This document shows, one piece after another, positions 10,901-19,966 of a DNA stretch of 64,000 nt (positions are counted from its first letter, which is position 1; every line of letters starts with the position of its first letter). The DNA comes from Nigrospora sphaerica (taxonomy: Eukaryota > Ascomycota > Sordariomycetes > Amphisphaeriales > Apiosporaceae). Below the pieces are notes generated by a model. That model ran no database searches. It was not told where the DNA came from and saw only the letters and a program-made list of their open reading frames with translations. Location: NCBI GenBank assembly GCA_018287875.1, contig JAGVVL010000002.1:620001-684000 (forward strand), written 5' to 3'. The position numbers and the translations under genes are program-made.

Positions 10901-11407
10901 GCGCGGCGGGACGGGGACGCGGCGGCCGAGGAGGCGCTGCTGCACTACGCGCTCGAGGGCGTGCGGCTCAACGCCTGCGGCTCGCACGCCGTGGCGCGCT
11001 ACGTGCACAGCGACACCGAGGTGGAGGAGGGCGGCGGCATCAAGGTGGCGCTGCCGGCGGGGCGCCGCGTCCTCGTCCGCTTCGACGCGGCGGCGCTGGC
11101 GCGCAACCCGGCCGTCTACCCGGACCCGGCGGCGGTGCGCCTCGACCGCCCGCTCGACTCGTACCGCTTCTTCGGCCACGGCCCCCACACGTGCGCCGGC
11201 GCCGACCTCAGCCGCGCCGCCCAGGTCGCCCTCTGGAAGACGGTCGGCCGCCTGCGCAACCTGCGCCGCGCCCCCGGCCCCCAGGGCCGCCTCAAAACCG
11301 TCGTCGACCCCCAGACCGGCTTCGTCCTCTACATGGATCCGCTGCAGTCCACCTTTTCGCCCTTTCCCACCACCATGAAGGTCTTGTACGACGGCGAGGC
11401 GCTGTGA
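7914..11407 (+). CDS. ppo: Psi-producing oxygenase (fatty-acid dioxygenase fused to P450)
   Basis: Three exons: 7914..8311, 8370..8862 and 8990..11407. The introns begin GTAAGT and GTACGT, and the product is 1102 residues (Aspergillus PpoA is about 1080). The N-terminal half is a haem peroxidase-like dioxygenase. Distal haem His201 lies in LATLIIHDVFRT, and the catalytic Tyr374 and proximal His377 lie in NLIYRWHSC. These positions coincide almost exactly with those known for Aspergillus nidulans PpoA. The C-terminal half is a P450-like domain with an ExxR-type EGVR motif and the haem-thiolate loop FFGHGPHTCAGAD, Cys1032. Such enzymes oxygenate linoleic/oleic acid to a hydroperoxide, which the P450 half isomerises to a diol or allene oxide; these oxylipins affect sporulation and toxin production. 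The Asn/Gln helix motif (ANQxQ) I associate with diol synthases is not seen in the corresponding stretch (TAAAPMVTLNS), so the final product is uncertain. Confidence 0.93.
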
Positions 11408-11945
11408 GAGGGGCGTGCATTAAGGGAAAGGAAATGGAAAGTGGGACCAGGGACCAGGGACGGAGACCCGGGGTAGGGAGGCCGGAAAGGGAAGGGAGGC
11501 CGGAAAGGGAAGAGAGAAGGGCAGGAGGAAGAGCAGGACTTGATTACATAGCGTATCTACACATACAGCGCTGCTTGCCTGCAGCGGAATACCCCTCATG
11601 CTTGCTCCGGAGTGCGACGACGCGGTGATAAAGGGGCCTAACCCCCCTCGCCCATCGAGCGGCTTCTCCCGCGTCAGGTTTGCATTCCGAGTCCAGTTCC
11701 CGGTGAGACGAACGGGCCAGTAACCAGCGGTTGCGAATCTGGTGTGCAGGGAGGGAAATCGACGGGCAGAGACTAATACGGGAATGTTTGGCCTTGGGCC
11801 ATGATGACCATTTGGATGTTTCACTTGACGAACTAACCAACTTGTTACATCAAGTACCTCACGCCGGGGGACGCGGCCAAGGTGTTTGCTCATTTCTACC
11901 CCCTTATCGACCACGGCCCGGCCGTCGGGGGCCAACCCCGTCCCC
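11408..11945. other. Convergent spacer between ppo and the MFS gene
   Basis: About 540 bases separate the facing 3' ends of ppo (+) and the MFS transporter (-). A purine-rich stretch with repeated GGAAAGGGA-like units lies at 11425-11535. No gene is recognised. Confidence 0.5.
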
Positions 11946-14091
11946 TCATACGCGTCCTCCGTTTCCCAAGCGCGGCAAACCGCCTTCCTTTTTTGCGCGG
12001 GGGGCGAGGCAGCGGCCCAGCGGGCGCGTGAGGCCGAGGACGACGACGAAGAGGGCGGCGGCGCCGAAGAAGGGGGCGCGGCCGAGGGCGGCGCCGCCGC
12101 GGCGCATGCCGAGCGCGAAGAGGAGGCTCCAGAGGGCGGTGCCGGCGAGGCCGGCCACGTTGTCGACGAGGCTGATGGCCGTGTACAGGCGGCGCAGGCC
12201 CTCGCCGTCTCCGCCGCCGCCGCCGCCGCCGTCGTCGTCCTCCTCGGGCCCGCCGCCGCCGCCGCGGCCCGGCAGCGCGTCGGTGACGCAGGAGCGCAGC
12301 GCGTCCGTCAGCGCCGAGCCCAGCGAGTACCCGGCCAGCGCCAGCACGTGGTAGCCGCCGCGCGGCGCCACGCCCACGCCCGCGATGCCGAGCGCCTTGA
12401 CCACGAGGCTGGCGCGCACGATCCAGAAGTCGGCGGCGCGCTGGGATCCCCTGAAGCGCGACGGGCGTCGTCAGCGGGTTTTCCCCCACAAGCGAAGAAG
12501 GGAAACGTGGGGGCGCGGAGCGGGTTTCGGAGACGGGGAGACGGGTCCCGAGATGGGGGAACGATTGCCCCCCCACCCTCGCAAAAGGGACCCCGGAAAG
12601 GAGAAAGTCTCTCGGGGGGGTTACTTACAGGGCGGGCCGCAGGACGCGGGAGACGAGCCGCGGCGCCTTGAGGAGCACGAGGCCGTTGACGACGATGGAC
12701 AGGGAGGTGATGGCGTTGGCCTCGGCGAGCGTGTAGCCGAAGCGCTTGACGGCCCACTGCGGCAGGTTGACGCTCACCGACAGCGCCATGCCGTGGCACA
12801 GGTAGATGAGCAGCGTCACGCGCAGCAGGGGGTCGCGCAGAAGCCCGGCGCCCGGGCGCCCGAACCCGCGGCCGCGGCCGGCGCCGGCGTCGCCCTTGTC
12901 CCCCGCGGCGGGCGGGCGGCGCGTCGGCGCCGCGTTCGGTTTCCCGGCGTCGCCGTCCCCGCCGCCGCCCGCGGCCAGGGTGCCGTAGCCGAGTGGCGCG
13001 GCGGCGGCGGGGCCCAGGAGCGGCGCCGAGGCCGCGCCGGCGGGCACCGGGGCGGCGAGGCGGCTCGACGGCGCCAGCAGCGCGATGAGCGGGATGGCCA
13101 GGGCGCCGACGGCGGCGCCCAGCAGCGAGAGCAGCCACACGTCGACGCCGAGCAGGACGGCGCCCAGCCCCGTGCCCAGCAGCTTCATGGCGAGCTGGAG
13201 GGTGCTGAGCCGGTAGAAGATCTTGCTCCTGTCGGGAGGGGCCCGGTCAGTGGGCCGAGGGGGGCGGTGTCGGGACGGGGGCACACGTAGCGAAGAGGGA
13301 GAGAGGCTTGGGGGGGGGAAGGGAAGAAGGCTTACAGGCTGCCGTCCTGCACCACCTCGGCGAGGTAGGCGTACAGGAGGGCGCTGCGGACGGGCTGGCC
13401 GCCGCCCACGAACTCGAAGAGGCCGGCGAGCCACATCATGCGGATATCGAAGACACCGTGGAAGAAGCCTGTTTTTGGGAGGGCGTTAGCATAACATGGA
13501 AGGCCCCCACGAGAGAGGCAAGAAGTCCCCTGAGGGAGAAGACGCGGAAAAGGCCCTCGGTTACTCACAAACCGCAATCGAGTAGAAAGCGGCCGCAGTC
13601 ATGCCGCAGAGGTTCAGAAGCAGGATGCGACGCTTCCCCAGGCGGGAGGCCAGACGCGTATAAACAGGAGCGGCGAGGAGGCCTGGGCGGAGGGAAAGGG
13701 ATAAGGGGGGTTTGGTCAGCGAAGTATCCAGGTCTCGGGGGGTTTCGGAGAAAAGAGAGGGGGGGGGGGGCATGGGTGCTGGATGCGCCCAAGCCCGAGA
13801 CAGGGGACGGGATGGCTCTTTCCACATACCGCAGACGAGGGTAAAGACCTCAAAGACGCCGGCGACGAGGGCGACGTCGGCCTGGAGGGCGTCGGCCTTG
13901 CAGCGGCGCTCGTCGACGCTGCCGTCGGGGCGCACGAGGCGCGCGTCGCGCGCCGCGTAGTGCGCCCGGCAGAGCGCCTGCTCGACGAGGAACAGCCGCG
14001 CGCTCCGCAGCGTCGCCGCCCCGAGCCCCGCGATGGCGAGGATCAGCATCGCCGGCCAGCGCCGCGGCGCCGAGGGGCCCGCGACCGTCAT
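11946..14091 (-). CDS. Major facilitator superfamily transporter
   Basis: Five exons: 14091..13830, 13682..13569, 13468..13336, 13228..12629 and 12450..11946. Donors are GTATGT, GTGAGT, GTAAGC and GTAAGT, and the joined product is 537 residues. About 11-12 hydrophobic segments are visible, beginning WPAMLILAIAGLGAATL near residue 14. The N-terminal extracytoplasmic loop has the pattern EQALCRAHY ... CKADALQADVALVAG. The next cytoplasmic loop has the MFS-type basic signature RLASRLGKRRILLLN. This layout resembles the SLC46-like fungal MFS proteins, whose substrates are mostly unknown. A Gly/Asp-rich disordered loop (GRGGGGGPEEDDD) separates two C-terminal helices. It is convergent with ppo; oxylipin transport is possible but unsupported. 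The last about 15 residues after the final helix are basic and uncertain. Confidence 0.83.
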
Positions 14092-15461
14092 CTTTTGGGG
14101 GGGGAGGGCGGGAGAAGAAGAATAAGAAGGAAGGGCGCGGGAAAGGGTGCGCTCCGGTGCCGTGTGCCCCCTTTCTGTTGTTCCGGACCCGCTGGCCGGC
14201 CGAAACCCCCCGTGGCCGCGAACGCGGGGTGGGATACTAGGGAGCGGAAAGACGCGGAGGGAAATGGAGCGAGCGAGGGGGCAAGGGAGGGAGAGGGGCC
14301 GCTTTCCAGCCCGTCTAGAGAATGGAAGGACGGCAGAGAGGGGCAAGGAGCGTCGGGAAGGGAGGGGAGGGAGCGGCAGTGGTGAAGAAGCAGCAGTCGT
14401 GTACGGGATTCCCCCTCGGGTCGTGGGCTCTCGGCGGCAAGAGGGATAAGAGGAGCGAGAGAATCCGATTCCGGTTCACGCGCGGGTGGCAATCGCTTCG
14501 AGCTGTATGGCATTCATGCCGTGGCTCCCGTGGCAGTACCATGAGAACCCCCCCCCTTCCCTGGTGTGCAGCACCAGAAACAAGCCAGTATACCTTATTC
14601 CACCCCGGGGGGGAAAGCCTTTGCCGATGCCGCTGATCAGGAAGCGCGGTTCGGCCATGCTGGTTGCCCTCGCACCCAAATCGGACCGCCTGCTGGTGTA
14701 CGGGTGGACTTAACAGCTCCCTGGCCGCCGCGAGCGCGCCCTGCAGCGAGCTTAGACTTTTTGAAAGTCTCACCCGCATATGCAAGCCACCCTTTTCTCG
14801 GACGAGGGGAAAACTTGGCCTCCCTTCTAGACAGGTGTGGGCGGTCCTCGGTCACCAGGCTTTGCGCTGGCCCCAGACGGCGGGACCACTTCTCTCGGTT
14901 GAAAACCTGCGGGTATTTGAAAGACATGGCCCCGAGAGCATGCGGTGTTTCGGGGGTTTCGTGAGGGTGGGGGCCCCGGCCCGGCGCCGTGGAGGAGATC
15001 GAGCCGGTCAGCGGAGGCGCGTCGCTAAGTTGTGGCTACCGCCCCGCGCATCGGCTACAGGGACCCTCCGGAACCCCTAATTAGCTTCCTGAGAGTTGGC
15101 TTACGCAGGGGGGGGGGACAGGGCGAGGAGAACCACAAAGGTTCAGGAGAACGACCCCGGCCGGCCCTTTGTCTCTTCCACGCGCCGTCCGGCGAAACGT
15201 TAAGTTTGTGGATGTGCCAAGTTCTTCTCTCCTGCTTCTTTCTCACATAAAATTCTTCCAGGGGCGGCAATGCCGAACGGCAAGGTTCAGGGTTTCCAGC
15301 GGGCAATGCGTCTGCCATCACGAACCGGCCGTGACCCTACGTGAAGGGCGAGGGCATTCTTGGCCCGCCATTCCATTTCGACGGATAAGATCTCCTTCTG
15401 TAACATCCGACGGAAAGCATGGGGTGGAGACCAGAATAAGAGCCCCCCTCCCCTTTAGCCG
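14092..15461. other. Upstream region of the MFS gene and 3' region of the AA11 gene
   Basis: About 1.4 kb. The stretch 14092-14460 is purine-rich on the plus strand, hence CT-rich on the coding strand of the MFS gene, as is usual for fungal promoters and 5' UTRs. The rest holds scattered short C or G runs. No gene is recognised. Confidence 0.45.
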
Positions 15462-16982
15462 TCACCCGCCCCGGGCTACCCCATCACCACCACCTCCCTT
15501 CCCCGCCCCCCTTTTCTCCTCGTCAACCCGCCGGCCCGTGATGGTAGGCCCGTCGCTGAGGCCGGGCGCACACCGGGTACCGGGCGCCACGGGCTCGGGG
15601 GCCGACCACTGGCCCGACGCGCAGCGTTGGAACGCCGTCCCGCCGATGCAGTTGTACAGGCCCTCGTCGGCGCAGGCGCCCGTCAGTGCCGCGCCGCCCG
15701 CGACCGTGCCCGTCGGTGCCGCGCCGCCCGCGCCCGTCGCGCTCGCCGAGCTCGTCTCCTCGTAGGGGTCCCAGGCAGTCGAGGCCGGAGCCGGACCCGC
15801 ACTCGCGATACTGCTGCTGCTGCTGCTGCTGCTCGAGGCGCTGGAGGGGGGGATGTCAGTTCGCCGGGCTATTTCTGGGGACGATAGGGGAAAATAAAAG
15901 GGAGCAAAGAGAGGGGAGTCCGAAAGTGAGCGAGGCGCGTCGAGAACACCAGCAGGACCGGATTATGACAGCCCAAAGGAGGAAGCTTTCTGGCTTCTCA
16001 TCCTCAAAGAAAATGAAAAGGGAAAAAGAAAGAGGGCGGGCACGTACACGGAAGGCACATCGGGCACGACCGGCGACGGCACGGGCGGCGCGCCGGCGCC
16101 GAAGGGCATGGCCTGGCCGGTGCCACAGTCAAAGGGCAGGGCGGCAGAGGCCGAGACGTCGTCGTAGTCGGGACCCGGCTGCGGGTAGAGGACGTCGTGG
16201 CCCTCGGCGACGCAGGCGCTGCCCGTGCCGTTAAAGAGGTTGACGACAAGCATGCGCGGCCGGCTCGCAAAGGAGACGCCGCCGCCGCCGCCGTCGTTTC
16301 GATGCGTCGGGGTCCGCGATGGGGAGGACGACCGCTGCTGTCGCTGCCGCCGTCGACGCCGTCTCCCCTCCGGCTTCTTCGACCCCTTTTCCGCCTTTTG
16401 TTTCTTGCCTTCCCGGCAGTTGTTGGTGTTGCCGCCGCTGCTGCCGCCGCCGCCGCCGCTGTCGTCGTCGTCGCCGTCGTCGTCCCAAGAGTCGGGGGCG
16501 GCGACGATCTGGATGGAGGCACAGTTCATGTAGAACTCGCGGTTGCCGCTGTGGTTGTTCCAGGTCCAGGCGAGCAGGGCGCGGTCGGCCGGGGGCGCAT
16601 CGGCGGGCAGGGTCAGGGGCAGGGCGAGGCCGGTCGGGCAGCCGCCGATCTTGCTGTAGAGGACGGTGAAGGACTGGCCGGCGTCGTACGAGAGCGAGAG
16701 CTGGCACGAGCCGCCGTTATGCGTGGCGGCGCCCTCGAGCCGCACCGTGTGCGCCTGGCCCGGCGTCCACACCTCGACGGGCGTGCCGCCGCGCCCGCCG
16801 AACTCGCCCAGCGCCCCGTGGCACGGGTACTGCGCCACGCTCAGCGGGCTCTTGATATCGTAGTCGACCTGCTGCGCGTACGGGTTGCCTTTGTACTGCA
16901 GCGGCATGGGCGACATCATGTTGATGTGCGCCGCCGCCCCCGCCGCGAGGCCGCCCGCTGCAACCCAGACCCCCTGAAGCAT
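15462..16982 (-). CDS. AA11-like lytic polysaccharide monooxygenase with C-terminal cysteine module
   Basis: Two exons: 16982..16048 (donor GTACGT) and 15840..15462 (acceptor CTCCAG). The product is 437 residues. A signal peptide of 18 residues ends exactly before His19, which would be the copper-binding N-terminal histidine of the mature enzyme. The second histidine-brace residue is His88 in ATHNGGSCQ. The family signature LAWTWNNHSGNREFYMNCA is at 138-155. AA11 enzymes oxidatively cleave chitin and act outside the cell. After about residue 165 comes an Asp/Gly-rich then Arg-rich linker (polybasic about 203-217). Next is a segment (about 243-295) with LVVNLFNGTGSACVAEG, seen in long AA11 proteins, then a run of nine serines. 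The final module (about 367-405, CADEGLYNCIGGTAFQRCA) resembles the X278-type chitin-binding tail of some AA11 proteins. The acceptor was chosen because only it joins in frame to this module. Confidence 0.85.
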
Positions 16983-19966
16983 CCCGGCCGTGCGTGTGTA
17001 TATCTAGGGCGTGGTTCGCGAACGTCTGAGGCAAATCGATGGCTTGCCCGGGGAAGGCGAGTCCCGAAAAGATATTAAGCAGATAAATATAACCTGCTTA
17101 CCTCGACTCCGCACGCGGTACAAGGAGGCGAGCTGGAATGCGTTGCCTCGCCGTTGGGAGTGGTTATCTTGGCAGAGGGGAGGAGACGACGACGATGACG
17201 ACCACGACGGGACCATACCTCTTATAAGCCAACCTCCGGCTCCGAGGCGAGGAAAGAGAGAAAGCCTGCCCCGAGCAGGCGGATGGGGTTCAGCCTGCCA
17301 TCGCAGCAAATGGGAGCGGAGAGAGAGCGAGCATGTCACGACCGAGTGACACTGCGGGACTGGGAAGGAAAGGGAGCATCGCACCGAGTGAGGTGGCCTG
17401 TGGTCCGGAAGGGAACATTGGGAAACAGAGCACAAACTCTGGGCGGCGAGAAAAGAGAAGAAGCTCGAGAAGGAGAAAACACTGCCTGGGTGGGCCCGGG
17501 GATGCCTGTTTCTCCTCCAAGCACTACCCACAAGACGTATACGCAAGACGTAAGTTGAGGTTGGCCCCGTGAGCGAAGGAATGCAGTACCCGGAAACTTC
17601 GGCCTTTTCGCGTCGCCCTGTTATCTGGCTTGGGGGGACCATCAAGTCTTGCCGTCTTGGCCTTTCCATGTACTTACCCTAGGGTACTCACCACTCGGTT
17701 GGTCCCTGCCCCCCATCGCTTGCGTGTTTTGCTTGTTCTCCGGCTTCCACGCGACCCAACCGTCCAAAGCCGGGCCGACGGCGCCCGTGGATCCCCCGGC
17801 CTGGTGCTCTTGTTTCTGTGCACGGCACCGGTTTGCCGAAGACCAGCGCCGTCCTGGGCCAATGCCGATTGGCCGGGCGAGGGAATCGCCGCCACAGAGG
17901 GACCACAGGCCACAAGAGGAAACCAGCAACAGTACACGATCCCATCCCCCGCCCGCTGTGCCCCCTCTTGAGTAAGTGCTTGTTCGTCGTCGTCACCCAG
18001 ATCGCCATCGGGTCGGGACCCCGTCACCTAGTGACAGCAAGCAGGTGCAGGGCCGTCCACCACCCTCTCACACTCTTTCTCGGTATTCCGCAGCGCGCGT
18101 CGTCGTACCTTAAGTAACATTACCCTGCCTGGCCTGCGTTAGGTCACCCCATCCTATGGTGGTACTTCGTGGTGCGGGCGTACGGGTGATGATGCGAGAA
18201 AAAAAAGGCGACTGATGGCCCGCCAGATCCTTGCAAGTCTAAGTAGGTAGGTAAACGAGGCTCGGCAGTAAGAACCGGGCGGGAAACCCTTGCGACTCAA
18301 TACACCTCGTGGCGACTTCAATATACGTAAGTACCTATGTCTGCGTAGGTACTTTCCAGTATGGAACCTAGACGGGCAAGTATACTGGATCAAGTAACAG
18401 AGTCTCCAGTCCGTCCGCCCTTCGAACCCGTCACCAAAGTAACCGAGCTAACCCGGCTTTCCTTGGGGGAACCTGAGTACTTAGGTTCTATGTAGGTACC
18501 TACTCACCTATCCAGGGAGCACTAACCCCCTTGCGTTCCACCGCATCCCTTCCTGATTCGCGGGGTGAACCCCCAGTTCCCCCCTTTACACGACGCCCTC
18601 CTGCCAAGGAGGGCCAAGCTTTTTAAGGGGAAGGGAGGCATGGGAAGCGTTGGCGTGGACAGGGATCGTCATGCTTCGATCCCATAGGATGGGCAACATG
18701 GACCCCCCCCCCCCTTTCGGCCCCATCCGCCGTCCGTCGATCATCTTCCCTCCGGGTTTTCGAGAAGCCATGCCGTCCTTCTGCCGCCAAACCCCGGTCG
18801 ATCCCAGGACGATGATCGGGATGGCCGATTGAACCCATTTCCGAGAAGAAAACAGCGAAAAGGAAAATATCGTGGGCGTGCAGCCCCTCAGCACACCTAC
18901 AGTCGCTCGTCCTGAGGCCGCCTCCACTCGACCTCGCACCACGTCCTCCTCTCCTCTTCGTCACCCTCTGCATGTTTCATGCATTCGTGAGCCGAGCCGG
19001 AGCCAGCCTGGAGCAACAACCGCCCGGCCGTCCGTGTACGGCAGGACAGGTCATCCTGCAAGACGCCAGATGCCGTCCTCGATGCCCTCGTGGGTCCATT
19101 CCCGCTCCGGGACACGGTGTCGCCACTACTGCCGCTCTACGGCCAAGCCCGCATCGTGCAAAGTCCTGCTGCTGCTATGAACAGTGCCGGAACCGTATGA
19201 ACCAACTTTGGTGCCCCGCCCGTCGCCCTTCTTGCCCTTTTAAGCAAGCCCCCTGGAAACACAAGGAGTAGTCACGATATCGGTACCCGGTCCTTTGTAG
19301 TATCATCTTTTTTTCTCTTCTTCAGACCCCTGAGGAGCCAGAACTTAAGAGAGGGCCTCAAGAAGAAGCACCACTGGTCTAAAACCGATGCCTCGTAGTC
19401 TCTGCAGCCACTCCTCGCCCCAGCTTAAGTCTGATGACGCTCGCGGTAGCCACCGAGGCTACAAACGTAATGTGTCAGCTAAGCCCCCTCCTGGTCGCAG
19501 CTGAACACGGATATTCATCCGAGCCAGACGCTTGTCGCTGTCTCGTCTCCTCCGCACAACCTCCACCTTCCACTCGGTCCCCTTCCCCCCCCTGTGGGCC
19601 TCTTGTCGCCCAATAATTTGGCTTGGCTATCATACGAGATATCCTGCGTGACCCCGGGTAAAAGCGCTACATATATACCCCTTGCCTGATGATGACCTCC
19701 AAGCTTTCAGTCAGTGCGAACCAACGACGGGCGGCCGACCTCACAAAACTCAACGTGGCCTGTCCAAGTCCGAGTCGGGTCGAGCCGACGCCCTTATGGT
19801 CGATATCCCACCGTGCCCATCTCGTAAAGGCCTGGAGAGCGCCGCTAGTGGCTGCTGCGATGGACCAAAGGCTGTCGAGATGGACGCTGAACTTGAAAGA
19901 GATCTCTGGATGTGCGCCGAGGCGCGGCGCGATTTATGAACTGCCACTATTGCAAATATGAAGCCT
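16983..19966. other. Large spacer between the AA11 gene and PBP1
   Basis: About 3 kb without a recognisable gene. The first few hundred bases are the AA11 gene promoter. At 18230-18510 there is a cluster of TAGGTAC/GTACCTA motifs, some forming palindromes (described separately). A C run lies at about 18703-18714. Short open frames on both strands show no protein family signature. Confidence 0.5.
18329..18354. repeat. Inverted repeat AAGTACCTA / TAGGTACTT
   Basis: Perfect 9-bp arms at 18329-18337 and 18346-18354 are separated by eight bases. A related self-complementary sequence, GTAGGTACCTAC, lies at 18492-18503, and TAGGTAGGTAA occurs near 18244. Function unknown; could be a hairpin or a dyad binding site. 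Confidence 0.7.

Noticed and set aside
9641..11628. Long frames of 515 codons (-) and 580 codons (+) across the ppo gene
   Set aside because: Both are out-of-frame readings of the high-GC third exon; the main frame has all catalytic residues of the Ppo family.
7914..16982. Idea that ppo, MFS and AA11 form a secondary-metabolite cluster
   Set aside because: No backbone synthase or regulator is present; AA11 acts on chitin outside the cell and is likely unrelated to oxylipins.
17630..18027. Overlapping frames of about 110 codons on both strands in the AA11-PBP1 spacer
   Set aside because: Similar length on both strands, no motifs, no splice-supported extension; treated as chance.
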